Origin: Sphingomonas yabuuchiae
GTDB taxonomy: Bacteria; Pseudomonadota; Alphaproteobacteria; Sphingomonadales; Sphingomonadaceae
DNA length: 55,137 nt
Assembly (NCBI RefSeq): GCF_014199595.1
Contig: NZ_JACHNX010000021.1
Span: forward strand, 1 to 55,137
Direction of reading: 5' to 3'
Shown piece by piece: positions 47,501-54,771 of this stretch. The notes under the pieces were generated by a model. It made no database searches, was not told where the DNA came from, and saw only the letters and a program-made list of their open reading frames with translations. Each line of letters opens with the position of its first letter. The stretch's first letter is position 1. Position numbers and translations under genes: made by a program.

Positions 47501-48052
47501 CAGTCGGGACATATCAAGGAGGTCGGCTACGAACTCTACCAGTCGATGCTGGAAGAGGCGATCCTGGAGGCCAAGGCGGGCGGCGCGTTCGAGAAGAAGC
47601 GCGACTTCTCGCCCCAGATCACCGTCGACGCACCGATCCTGATCCCCGACGATTACGTCCCCGATCTCGACCTGCGGATGGGGCTGTATCGTCGCCTGAA
47701 TGATCTGGAAAAGAACCGGGAAGTCGAGGAATTCGCCGCCGAGATGATCGACCGTTTCGGGCCTTTGCCCGAGGCGACCGACAACCTCATCCAGGTCATC
47801 AAGATCAAGCTCAACGCCAAGACGGCGTGCATCGCCAAGATGGATGTCGGCCCGCGCGGTGTGCTGGTCGCGTTCCACGACAACCGCCCGCCCAATGTCG
47901 ACGGGCTGTTCGCCTATGTCGAGCGGCTGGGCGAACTGGCCAAGCTGCGCCCGGACGGCAAGCTGGTGCTCAACCGCGCCTGGCCGGACGCCAAGGCGCG
48001 GCTGCACGGCGCGCTGCAATTGTCGAAGGGATTGGCAAAGGCGGCGGGGTGA
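44585..48052 (+). CDS. mfd: Transcription-repair coupling factor Mfd
   Basis: Removes stalled RNA polymerase at lesions and recruits UvrA. The 1155-residue protein has UvrB-like N-terminal domains, the polymerase-interacting CarD-like domain near 500-560 (KLYVPVENLEVLTRYG), Walker A GDVGFGKTE near 638, DEEQ near 737, TATPIPRTLQ, GRVGRSKTR and a C-terminal regulatory domain. The start is MPDIKTILTAKSPL. Confidence 0.96.
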   Translation: MPDIKTILTAKSPLTLSGVPAGFLPVLLADLARAATTRAVFICADEAQMRELASTATYFAPELEILQIPAWDCLPYDRASPTLRVMAERIAGLHRLQTKPKTPQLVLTTANAATQRVLTPFRIRQLVARLAPGERIGLEKLSALLQANGYVRTETVHDQGEFAVRGGLVDLFPSGEEQALRLDFFGDEIESVRTFDPADQRTTGRVEGFTLLPASEALLDEESIKRFRTRYRETFGATATGDPLYQAVSEGRRMAGMEHWLPLFEEKLSTLFDHLGEAAVVVRDSGVTAAATARFEAVADYYENRKRAEAAQPGSFRPLPAKALYLTDEEWGEALETATAHLVSPFHEPQSATVLDFEVDGARDFAPERAAHANIYEAVVDHVEALRKEGRKPVLASYSIGARERLGSLLKDHGLKGAKAAETWQEALGIADTSKSFGVALVVLPLDHGFTAPGIAVLTEQDMLGDRLIRRQKRRKSADAFLAELATLSPGDLVVHSDHGIGRYEGLTSIPVGKSPHDCVALSYAGGDKLYVPVENLEVLTRYGSGEDGATLDRLGGEAWQRRKARMKERIREIAGELIAVAAERALRPGEVAEPDSAGYPAFVDRFPYEETDDQDRAIDDVLGDLTAGKPMDRLIVGDVGFGKTEVALRAAFVAAMAGMQVAIVCPTTLLARQHYNNFVARFEGFPIKIGRLSRLVTATEAKRTKDGAASGDIDIVVGTHALLAKNVEFKRLGLVIVDEEQRFGVTHKERLKALKADVHMLTLTATPIPRTLQMAMSGLRELSVIQTPPVDRLAVRTYVMPWDPVVLREALLREHYRGGQSFLVTPRVADLPDIEEYLRKEVPEVRYVVAHGQMSATEVEERMSAFYDRKFEVLVSTTIIESGIDIPSANTMIVNRADRFGLAQLYQLRGRVGRSKTRAYAYMVTPPERMMTEAAEKRLKVLSDLDSLGAGFQLASHDLDIRGAGNLLGDEQSGHIKEVGYELYQSMLEEAILEAKAGGAFEKKRDFSPQITVDAPILIPDDYVPDLDLRMGLYRRLNDLEKNREVEEFAAEMIDRFGPLPEATDNLIQVIKIKLNAKTACIAKMDVGPRGVLVAFHDNRPPNVDGLFAYVERLGELAKLRPDGKLVLNRAWPDAKARLHGALQLSKGLAKAAG

Positions 48053-48060
48053 GCCCTCCC

Positions 48061-48085
48061 CCTCCCCACGCATAGCTTGGGGAGG
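48061..48085 (+). terminator. Possible terminator hairpin between mfd and the DUF4440 gene
   Basis: CCTCCCC (48061-48067) and GGGGAGG (48079-48085) flank an 11-base loop, between the convergent stops of mfd and the DUF4440 gene. No T-run follows. It could serve both. Confidence 0.4.
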
Positions 48086-48093
48086 AATGAGGA

Positions 48094-48525
48094 TCAGCTG
48101 CTATGATCGGAGACGATTTTCCAGCCATCGGCGCGGCGTTCGAAGACCAGGGTGGTCATCCCGCTCTCGGCCTTCGCGCCGCCCGACAGGTTCCATCGGG
48201 CGAAGAGGATACGGCGATCGCCGATCCGCTTCAGATGGAGAAAGTCGAAGCGAAGCTGGCCGCGACTATTCCCACCACCAGCGAAACTCTTGCGATAACT
48301 GTCGGCGATAGCGGGCTTTCCCTGGATCAGCCCCTTGCTGCCGACAAACACCGCATCGGGTGCATAGATGGCCATGAAGCGGTCGAGATCGCCGCCATTC
48401 CATCCTTGCGCACTCTCCAGCATCACCGACCGGATCGCGGCTTCGGTCGGATCGGCGACTGGGGCGGCGGCATGAACCGCCATGGGCGACAGCGCAAAGG
48501 CCGCCGCGATCGTCAGGCCGCGCAT
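48094..48525 (-). CDS. Exported DUF4440/SnoaL-like protein
   Basis: The 143-residue precursor has a signal peptide ending at about VHAAAP. The mature domain has the NTF2/SnoaL-like cone fold pattern WNGGDLDRFMAIYAPDAVFVG, and ends RADGWKIVSDHSS, typical of the DUF4440 group. Ligand unknown. It overlaps the end of the EAL gene by 13 bases on the same strand. Confidence 0.82.
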   Translation of the reverse strand: MRGLTIAAAFALSPMAVHAAAPVADPTEAAIRSVMLESAQGWNGGDLDRFMAIYAPDAVFVGSKGLIQGKPAIADSYRKSFAGGGNSRGQLRFDFLHLKRIGDRRILFARWNLSGGAKAESGMTTLVFERRADGWKIVSDHSS

Positions 48526-50222
48526 TCCATTTCTCCCTCAACCATCGCCTGCAACGCCTTTTCGTCCAGCGGCGCGGCGCACAGGAAACCCTGATAGGTG
48601 TCGCAGCCCAGTCGTCCAAGCAACTGGGCCTGCCCTTCGGTCTCCACCCCCTCGGCAATGATCCCCATGCCGAGTTGCGCCGCGATACGGATGATCCCGC
48701 GCACGACCACCCGGTCGCGCCGCGTTCCATCGACCTCGGTCACCAGTGCACGGTCGATCTTCAGATAGTCGATGGGCAGGCTGGTGAGATAGGCCAGGCT
48801 GGAATAGCCGGTGCCGAAATCGTCGATCGCCACCCGCACGCCTTCCGCCCGCAGCGTGTCGAGCACCTGCGCGGCGCGGTCCAGTTCGCGGATCAGGCCC
48901 GTCTCGGTGATCTCGACGGTCAGCCGCTCGATCGGAAAGCCGCTGGCCGCCACGCGGTCGAGGAAGATGCGGGCGAAACCGGCCCGCCCGATATCGGCGG
49001 CGGTCACGTTGATCGACAGGCGCAGATGCGACAGCCGCGCGGGCCAGCGCGCCGCGCGTTGCAGGGCGACCTGCTGGATATGGTCGGACAGCGCCAGGCC
49101 CAGATCGGCGCGCTCGGCAGCAGCAAACAGCGGATCGGCGCCCAGCGGCCCCAGGGTCGGATGCCGCCAGCGCGCCAGCGCCTCGACCCCCGTGATCCGC
49201 CCGGTGCGAATGGCGACCTGCGGCTGGAAGACGATATCGATCTCGCCGCGCTCGATGGCGTGGTGGAGGTCGGCCGCCAGGACGTCCAACGGCGCCACAT
49301 CGCCGGGATGGGCGAAGCGCAGCATGGCGCCGTCGCTCGCCTGCGCCTGGGCCAGCGCCTCCCCCGCACGGGCGAGCAGGCTGGCGGGATCCTCATGGGC
49401 GCGCGCCTCGGACAGACCGAGCCGGACGCCCAGACGGATCGGCACCGCGCCCGCCTGTACGGGCTGAGCGAGCAGCGTCTCCAGCGTTTCGGCAATGGTC
49501 CGCGCCTGTCGGCCATCGGCGACGCCCGCCATGACGAATTCCGCACCGCCCGACCGCGCGACGATCGCCCGGTCGCCGAACGCCTCGGCCGCGACCGCCT
49601 GCATTCGCGCCTCGACCCCGCGCAGCAGCATATTGCCCGCCGGTCGGCCATGTGCGGCGTTGATCAGGTCCAGCCGCGACAGCGACACGACGATCGCGAC
49701 GCAGGGATCGCCCCGATCCAGCGTATCGGCGACCCAGCGATGGATTTCGCCCACCTCGCCGTCCGCATGGGTGCGGCGTCGACGCACGTCGAGAGTCCGG
49801 CGGGCATGACGCTCGGCGAGCCGCAAGGCGGCATGGACCATGGGTTCGCCCGCATCGGGCGCCAGGATATGCGTGGCCCCCGCCGCAAGGAACGCATCGA
49901 GCGTATCGGGGCCCGAATCGGGCACCGAAACCAGCATGGCCGCCCCCGTCGCCGCGATCACCGCACCCAGTGCCTGCGCGGCACGAAGTCCAGCATCGCC
50001 CTCGCCCCGCGCATCGATCAGCGCGACGCGCGCCTCGCTGGCCAGGAAGGCGCTGACCAGCATGTCGCCGGGCGGATGCTCGCCGTCGCGCGGCGCCATC
50101 GACCAGATCGCCCAGCCGCCACGGATGATCGCTTCGTCCAGCAACGCAGGATGGCGGAACGAAAGCGCGAAGATCGCCGTTCCCCTGCGGTGGGCGTTAA
50201 AACCGAATTCATCCTGCGTCAT
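48513..50222 (-). CDS. GGDEF/EAL protein, probable c-di-GMP phosphodiesterase
   Basis: The 569-residue protein has an N-terminal receiver-like region of unclear match (about 1-130), a degenerate GGDEF domain (about 155-300) with GGAEF in place of GGDEF near residue 226, and an EAL domain (about 315-560). The EAL catalytic features are present: EALARW near 346, TVEITETGL, DDFGTGYSS near 470, and EGVET. I infer that it degrades cyclic-di-GMP and that the GGDEF half is regulatory. Confidence 0.9.
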   Translation of the reverse strand: MTQDEFGFNAHRRGTAIFALSFRHPALLDEAIIRGGWAIWSMAPRDGEHPPGDMLVSAFLASEARVALIDARGEGDAGLRAAQALGAVIAATGAAMLVSVPDSGPDTLDAFLAAGATHILAPDAGEPMVHAALRLAERHARRTLDVRRRRTHADGEVGEIHRWVADTLDRGDPCVAIVVSLSRLDLINAAHGRPAGNMLLRGVEARMQAVAAEAFGDRAIVARSGGAEFVMAGVADGRQARTIAETLETLLAQPVQAGAVPIRLGVRLGLSEARAHEDPASLLARAGEALAQAQASDGAMLRFAHPGDVAPLDVLAADLHHAIERGEIDIVFQPQVAIRTGRITGVEALARWRHPTLGPLGADPLFAAAERADLGLALSDHIQQVALQRAARWPARLSHLRLSINVTAADIGRAGFARIFLDRVAASGFPIERLTVEITETGLIRELDRAAQVLDTLRAEGVRVAIDDFGTGYSSLAYLTSLPIDYLKIDRALVTEVDGTRRDRVVVRGIIRIAAQLGMGIIAEGVETEGQAQLLGRLGCDTYQGFLCAAPLDEKALQAMVEGEMECAA

Positions 50223-50299
50223 GGGCGCACCCTATCCACCGCCACTGGGATCACCAACGGCAATCGATCTTGTTCGCGTCCCGCCTTGGGGCTACCGTC

Positions 50300-51361
50300 A
50301 TGACGATGGGACGTGCCAATAATTCGTCCGATAATGCGGATGCCGTCGCTGTGACGGATCGGCGCCCGGCCGACGGGTCGCTGGTCGACCGCCATGGCCG
50401 CACGATCCGCTACCTGCGTATCTCCGTCACCGACCGCTGCGATCTGCGCTGCCGCTATTGCATGGCCGAGCAGATGACCTTCCTGCCGCGTGCCAAGCTG
50501 CTCAGCCTGGACGAGATCGCGATCATCGCCGAGCGGTTCATCGCCCGCGGCGTGACCCGTATCCGCCTGTCGGGGGGCGAACCGCTGGTCCGCCGCGATG
50601 TCGTCGATCTGGTCAAGCGGCTGGGTGGCTATGTCGGCCATGGCTTGGACGAGCTGACCATGACCACCAACGGCACCCGGCTGGCCGACCATGCGGGCGC
50701 GCTGGTCGATGCGGGCGTGAAGCGTATCAATGTCAGCCTGGACAGCCGAGATCCCGAACGCTTTCGCTATATCACCCGGCACGGCGATGTCGGTCAGGTG
50801 ATCCATGGCATCCTCTCCGCGCGCGACGCGGGACTTGCGATCAAGATCAACATGGTCGCGCTCAAGGGGATGAACGAAGACGAGATTGCTTCGATGCTAT
50901 CGTGGTGCGTTTCGGAGCGATTGGACCTGTCCCTTATCGAGACGATGCCGCTGGGTGCGATCGATGAGGACCGGGTCGACCGGTTCCTGCCGCTGACCGC
51001 CGTGTTCGATCGCCTGGCGGCGGAATTCCCGCTGGTCCGGGCCGGGCATCGCACGGGCGGCCCCGCCCGTTACTGGCAGGTGGAGGGCAGCGAGACGCGG
51101 CTCGGCCTGATCTCCCCCCTCACCGCGAATTTTTGCGATGGCTGCAACCGCGTGAGGCTGACGACCGAGGGCAAGCTGTATATGTGCCTGGGTCATGAGG
51201 ATCAGGTGGATTTGAAGGCCGCGCTGCGGAACGGGGGCATCGAGGCGCTGGATACGGCGATCGATCTGGGGCTGGCGGCCAAGCCCGCCCGGCATGATTT
51301 CCGTATCGAGGCGGGATCGGCCCCGGCCGTGTCGCGCCATATGAGCGTGACCGGCGGATGA
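50300..51361 (+). CDS. moaA: GTP 3',8-cyclase MoaA
   Basis: First step of molybdenum-cofactor synthesis, a radical-SAM reaction on GTP. The 353-residue protein has the CxxxCxxC cluster at Cys47, Cys51, Cys54 and a second cluster with CDGC and a later Cys in MCLG near the end. The C-terminal Gly-Gly is present (TGG). The ATG at 50300 follows a GGGG stretch; an ATG six bases later is also possible. Its stop overlaps nadK (ATGA). Confidence 0.94.
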   Translation: MTMGRANNSSDNADAVAVTDRRPADGSLVDRHGRTIRYLRISVTDRCDLRCRYCMAEQMTFLPRAKLLSLDEIAIIAERFIARGVTRIRLSGGEPLVRRDVVDLVKRLGGYVGHGLDELTMTTNGTRLADHAGALVDAGVKRINVSLDSRDPERFRYITRHGDVGQVIHGILSARDAGLAIKINMVALKGMNEDEIASMLSWCVSERLDLSLIETMPLGAIDEDRVDRFLPLTAVFDRLAAEFPLVRAGHRTGGPARYWQVEGSETRLGLISPLTANFCDGCNRVRLTTEGKLYMCLGHEDQVDLKAALRNGGIEALDTAIDLGLAAKPARHDFRIEAGSAPAVSRHMSVTGG

Positions 51362-52137
51362 CCCTTCCCGTCCGGCGGGCGCTCGTCGCCTCGCCCACCG
51401 CGCCCGCCCAGACGGCCGCCGCAGACCTGCTGCAAAGCGCCGACTGGGTCGATTTCGACGAGGCGGATTATGTCATCGCGCTGGGCGGTGACGGCTTCAT
51501 GCTCCAGACGCTGCACCGCATGCTGGAGCGGCGGCGCGGGGCCGTGCCGGTGTTCGGCATGAACCTGGGCACGGTCGGCTTCCTGATGAACGAATGGCGC
51601 GGCTATGGGCTGGAGGATCGGCTGGCCCGCGCCAAGCCGTTCCGCGTCACCCCTCTGAAGATGACCGCCACCGGCATCGATGGCCGCGTCCATACCATGC
51701 CCGCGATCAACGAAGTTTCTCTCCTTCGTGAAACCCGGCAGACCGCCAAGCTGGAGGTGATGGTCAACGAACGCATCGTCCTGCCCGAGCTGGCCTGCGA
51801 CGGCATCCTGGCCGCCACGCCGGCCGGATCTACCGCCTATAATTTTTCGGCGCAGGGCCCCATCCTGCCGCTCGGCTCGGCGCTGATCGCGCTGACCCCA
51901 ATCAGCCCGTTCCGCCCCCGGCGCTGGCGTGGCGCGATCCTGCCCGACAAGGCCCGCATCTCGATCAAGGTCCTCGACCCCGGCAAGCGACCGGTTTCGG
52001 CCGTGGCAGACCAGCGCGAGGTCCGCGACGTGGCGCAGGTGGATATCTGCATGGACCGTTCGCGCGAGCTGACGCTGATGTTCGATCCCGAACATGCGCT
52101 CGACGACCGCATCACGATGGAGCAGTTCGTCTCCTAA
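51358..52137 (+). CDS. nadK: NAD kinase
   Basis: Phosphorylates NAD to NADP. The 259-residue protein has the catalytic GGDG at 43-46, FGMNLGTVGFLMNEW near 74, and the substrate loop TPAGSTAYNFSAQGPI near 158. The ATG overlaps the moaA stop, so the two are coupled although their pathways differ. Confidence 0.95.
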   Translation: MTLPVRRALVASPTAPAQTAAADLLQSADWVDFDEADYVIALGGDGFMLQTLHRMLERRRGAVPVFGMNLGTVGFLMNEWRGYGLEDRLARAKPFRVTPLKMTATGIDGRVHTMPAINEVSLLRETRQTAKLEVMVNERIVLPELACDGILAATPAGSTAYNFSAQGPILPLGSALIALTPISPFRPRRWRGAILPDKARISIKVLDPGKRPVSAVADQREVRDVAQVDICMDRSRELTLMFDPEHALDDRITMEQFVS

Positions 52138-52154
52138 CGGAGGCCACCGCATAA

Positions 52155-52285
52155 CCTCTTATTCCTCCCCTGCAAGGGGAGGGGGACCATCCGGAGGATG
52201 GTGGAGGGGTGTCACCCCTATCGAGAGCGGGACACCCCTCCGTCAGGCCTTCGGCCTGCCACCTCCCCTTGCAGGGGAGGAATGG
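52155..52285. repeat. Dispersed palindromic element, family C, copy 2
   Basis: The 22-bp arms (52161-52182 and 52262-52283) are perfect reverse complements, and each contains a shorter hairpin. It begins CCTCTTATTCCTCCCC like the 31713 copy. It lies in the 274-bp gap between nadK and tRNA-Asn, which has no gene. Confidence 0.8.
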
Positions 52286-52360
52286 AAGCCAACAAAGGCC
52301 CGACCCGCATTTATCCACAGCTTTGGCGGGGCGACTTACGCAAAAGCGTCAAAAAAGGGG

Positions 52361-52388
52361 TTGCGGGTTTTTCCTGGCCCTTTATAGG
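52361..52388 (+). promoter_or_regulatory. Promoter of tRNA-Asn
   Basis: TTGCGG (52361-52366) and TATAGG (52383-52388) are 16 bases apart, preceded by GCGTCAAAAAAGGGG and followed by ACCCC. The layout matches the tRNA-Lys promoters. Confidence 0.5.
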
Positions 52389-52411
52389 ACCCCTCCACAG
52401 CGCCGGAACAT

Positions 52412-52486
52412 TCCCTGATAGCTCAGCGGTAGAGCTCTCGACTGTTAATCGAGCGGCCGTAGGTTCGAATCCTACTCAGGGAGCCA
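52412..52486 (+). tRNA. tRNA-Asn (anticodon GTT)
   Basis: The 75-base gene has an encoded CCA. Acceptor arms are TCCCTGA and TCAGGGA. The anticodon loop CTGTTAA gives GTT. The T arm reads GTAGGTTCGAATCCTAC. The adjacent integrase makes the tRNA 3' half the probable attachment site. Confidence 0.97.
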
Positions 52487-52597
52487 CCGGCGCTGTAGGT
52501 TTTCCGCCATTTCTTGCTTGAGCGACCAGCTCGCAACCGGCGGCATTATTACACACATTATGACAAGCGTTATGACATTCGCGGTCTGTTCCGCTGG

Positions 52598-52921
52598 CTA
52601 GAACGGCACTTCCGAATCGGCGGTGTCGAACGCCTGTGGCTCAAAGCCGGGATTGGCAGCGGCCAGCAAAATGTCTGCGTGGCATGGCTGGCCGATCGCG
52701 CACCAGCACGCCAGATCCTTGCCGGGCAACCTTTTCGCGACCATCTCCTGAAGGCTAGGACTATTCGCCAAGTGGGCAACGAACGCCGAAACCGCCCGGT
52801 CTGCGGATCGATCATCGGTGACAGGGTACGGATTGCCGAAAGGTCCCGGCCGGGCAACGCTGACCGCGTTCGCTGGCATCCGCCAGCCCTTCTTGCGCGA
52901 TAGCTGAATCCGCTGCGGCAT
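52598..52921 (-). CDS. DUF4326 domain protein
   Basis: The 107-residue protein has the DUF4326 pattern: VSVARPGPFGNPYPV, then a helical middle and GKDLACWCAIGQPCHADIL. The CWC..G..CHAD segment is typical and may bind a metal. Genes of this family are common in phages; function is unknown. Its ATG lies two bases after the integrase stop, so it is the last gene of the block, next to the tRNA. Confidence 0.8.
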   Translation of the reverse strand: MPQRIQLSRKKGWRMPANAVSVARPGPFGNPYPVTDDRSADRAVSAFVAHLANSPSLQEMVAKRLPGKDLACWCAIGQPCHADILLAAANPGFEPQAFDTADSEVPF

Positions 52922-52923
52922 GA

Positions 52924-54150
52924 TCAGTCCTCTCCTTCAATGCTTGCGGCGGCGCCAGCGGTCACGATCGTGATATGCTCGCGGCGGCGTGCAGCGATCC
53001 GCTTCGCCTTCTCTTGGTTCGCCTTGTTGTAAATGCGCGTGACCTCCAGCGTCGTATGGCCGGAGACTGCGCGCACGTCGTCGGTGCCGCTGTCGCCGAT
53101 CTCCGTGATGCCGCCGTGGCGAAAGCTGGTGAACTTCAAGTCGCCGGGCAGCCCCGCTTTATCGCGGATGCGCCGGTGGAGCTTATTCATGTAATCCTTG
53201 GTGTAGGCCTGCCCGGTGCGCTCATCGAGGATAATCAGGTCGGCGGCATCACGGCGGTCGATCCGGCGGATTTCGGCCTCGAGCTCGGGGTATAGGTCGA
53301 GCCGCTCGCCGTCGATCGTATCGACCAGCGGAATGTCGACCACGTTGCCGGTCTTCGACTGGATAAGGCCGATGCGCTCGCCGGGGACATATCCGCCCCA
53401 CCGGACGCCTCGGCTGACCCGGCCGTCAGGGTCCTCAAACCCGAAGGCATCATAGACGCGCTGGCACGCTTCGAAGCAGATCGCGGCGGCGGTCGCCATG
53501 CTCTGCTTGCCCATCTCGCGCGCGGCGGCGCGATAAGCGTCATACTCGGCGCGCGTCGCTGCGCGGTTGCCCCGGCCCGCTCCGCTGCTGGACTTGATGC
53601 CCATGCCCGCGAACGGGTTCTCTTTCACGCCCGTGGCCTTCCCATGGCGCGCCGCCTGGTTCCAGACGAGGCGACAGACCTGCATCGCATAGGAGCCCTG
53701 ACGCTCACCGTGCTTCTCGCGCAGCTTTTTATAGAGCGTGTCGGCGGCGGTCGCGTCGATCGCGCTCGCCTTGCGCTGGCCGAACGTCCCCGACTTCATC
53801 GCAATATCTTCGATCTGGTTCATGCACATTTGATAGCCGGCGCGCGTGTTGTGACGGAGGGCGGTGAACCGCTCCATCTTCCGGTACCAGCCGAACAGCC
53901 ATGCGACCGAGCCGGGAACGACCTTCGACAGCGCGCCCTCCCGCCATTCCTTGAACGCCTTGTTCAGCGCCTCGGCGTGCGTGATGGCCTTCGCGACGTC
54001 GGTCCCCAGCGGCGATGACGAGACAGGGCAGGTCTTCCCGTGGCGCTCGGTCGGCGGCGATGCCCACTTGGGCCGGACCCAATAATAGGCCTTCCCGCCA
54101 TCGGCGCGGCGGTGAATCTGGACATAGGAAGGCAGGCGTACATTAGGCAA
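52924..54150 (-). CDS. Tyrosine recombinase/integrase
   Basis: Site-specific integrase of 408 residues. The C-terminal catalytic domain has Arg344-His345 in SFRHGGITE, His365 in SGHTTLEV, and the nucleophile Tyr374 in RIYNKAN. The N-terminal half has an arm/core-binding type region. The start is a TTG at 54150 because no upstream ATG is in frame, and GAGGA lies eight bases before. It overlaps the helix-turn-helix gene by eight bases. It points at tRNA-Asn, as integrases do beside their attachment sites. Confidence 0.9.
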   Translation of the reverse strand: MPNVRLPSYVQIHRRADGGKAYYWVRPKWASPPTERHGKTCPVSSSPLGTDVAKAITHAEALNKAFKEWREGALSKVVPGSVAWLFGWYRKMERFTALRHNTRAGYQMCMNQIEDIAMKSGTFGQRKASAIDATAADTLYKKLREKHGERQGSYAMQVCRLVWNQAARHGKATGVKENPFAGMGIKSSSGAGRGNRAATRAEYDAYRAAAREMGKQSMATAAAICFEACQRVYDAFGFEDPDGRVSRGVRWGGYVPGERIGLIQSKTGNVVDIPLVDTIDGERLDLYPELEAEIRRIDRRDAADLIILDERTGQAYTKDYMNKLHRRIRDKAGLPGDLKFTSFRHGGITEIGDSGTDDVRAVSGHTTLEVTRIYNKANQEKAKRIAARRREHITIVTAGAAASIEGED

Positions 54151-54376
54151 AGCCGAGATCCTCAGCGAGATCGGAGTTGAAGAGGTCGGCCAGGGCCGTA
54201 TCGAGATCAGACCGAAGCGCGAGCATGGCGCCCTTCGGGCCGCGCGGCCGAAAGTTGACCTTGCCGGTCTTCTCCCATTCGCGCAGCTGCGCCTCGCCGA
54301 TGCCGGTATAGGCCAGAGCCGTTTCGCGGTTCATGCCCGCAGGCCAGTCGGGCAGGTCGGCCAGAGCCAGTCCCAT
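54143..54376 (-). CDS. Small helix-turn-helix protein (excisionase/AlpA-like)
   Basis: The 77-residue protein has a MerR/AlpA-type motif NRETALAYTGIGEAQLREWE, followed by a basic turn KVNFRPRGPKG. Its place just upstream of the integrase, on the same strand and overlapping both neighbours, suggests an excisionase or directionality factor. ATG overlaps the previous stop by one base. Confidence 0.7.
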   Translation of the reverse strand: MGLALADLPDWPAGMNRETALAYTGIGEAQLREWEKTGKVNFRPRGPKGAMLALRSDLDTALADLFNSDLAEDLGFA

Positions 54377-54771
54377 TATCCCCTTCCCTCCATCGGAATA
54401 TGAGCGCGCAGGAATGCAGCCACACGTGCAAGGGCTTCGGTGTCAGCGACGACGCGGACCCGGCGGCACTCGGGGGCGGCGGTGATGGCTTCGCAGAAGA
54501 AGCGGCTGGGGTCTGGGCCTGTGCCATCGTGGCCGCTGCGATACATGCAGCCCGGCGGCGCGATGCGCATAGCCGCGTCTAGCGTTGCTCCCGCTTCCCA
54601 CAGGCTGAGGAAGCCAGTGCGTGCCGCGTCGCTATCCCGGCCGCTATCGAATGATGCACGCGGACGAGCGGCACGGAAGATGCCGAAAAGCTCCTCCCGG
54701 TCGAACAGCTGTTCGGAATATGCGTGCTCACACAAATCGGCGAGCAGGATCAGGGAATCGGCGTCACGCAT
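54376..54771 (-). CDS. Hypothetical island protein
   Basis: I do not recognise this family. The 131-residue protein starts MRDADSLILLADLCEHAY from the ATG at 54771, chosen because it overlaps the upstream gene by eight bases, as expected in this tightly packed block. It is mostly helical with three Cys residues. It ends HIPMEGRG. Confidence 0.65.
   Translation of the reverse strand: MRDADSLILLADLCEHAYSEQLFDREELFGIFRAARPRASFDSGRDSDAARTGFLSLWEAGATLDAAMRIAPPGCMYRSGHDGTGPDPSRFFCEAITAAPECRRVRVVADTEALARVAAFLRAHIPMEGRG

Noticed and set aside
52094..52521. Short plus-strand frames over the family C repeat and tRNA-Asn
   Set aside because: They translate repeat and tRNA sequence and have no family match.
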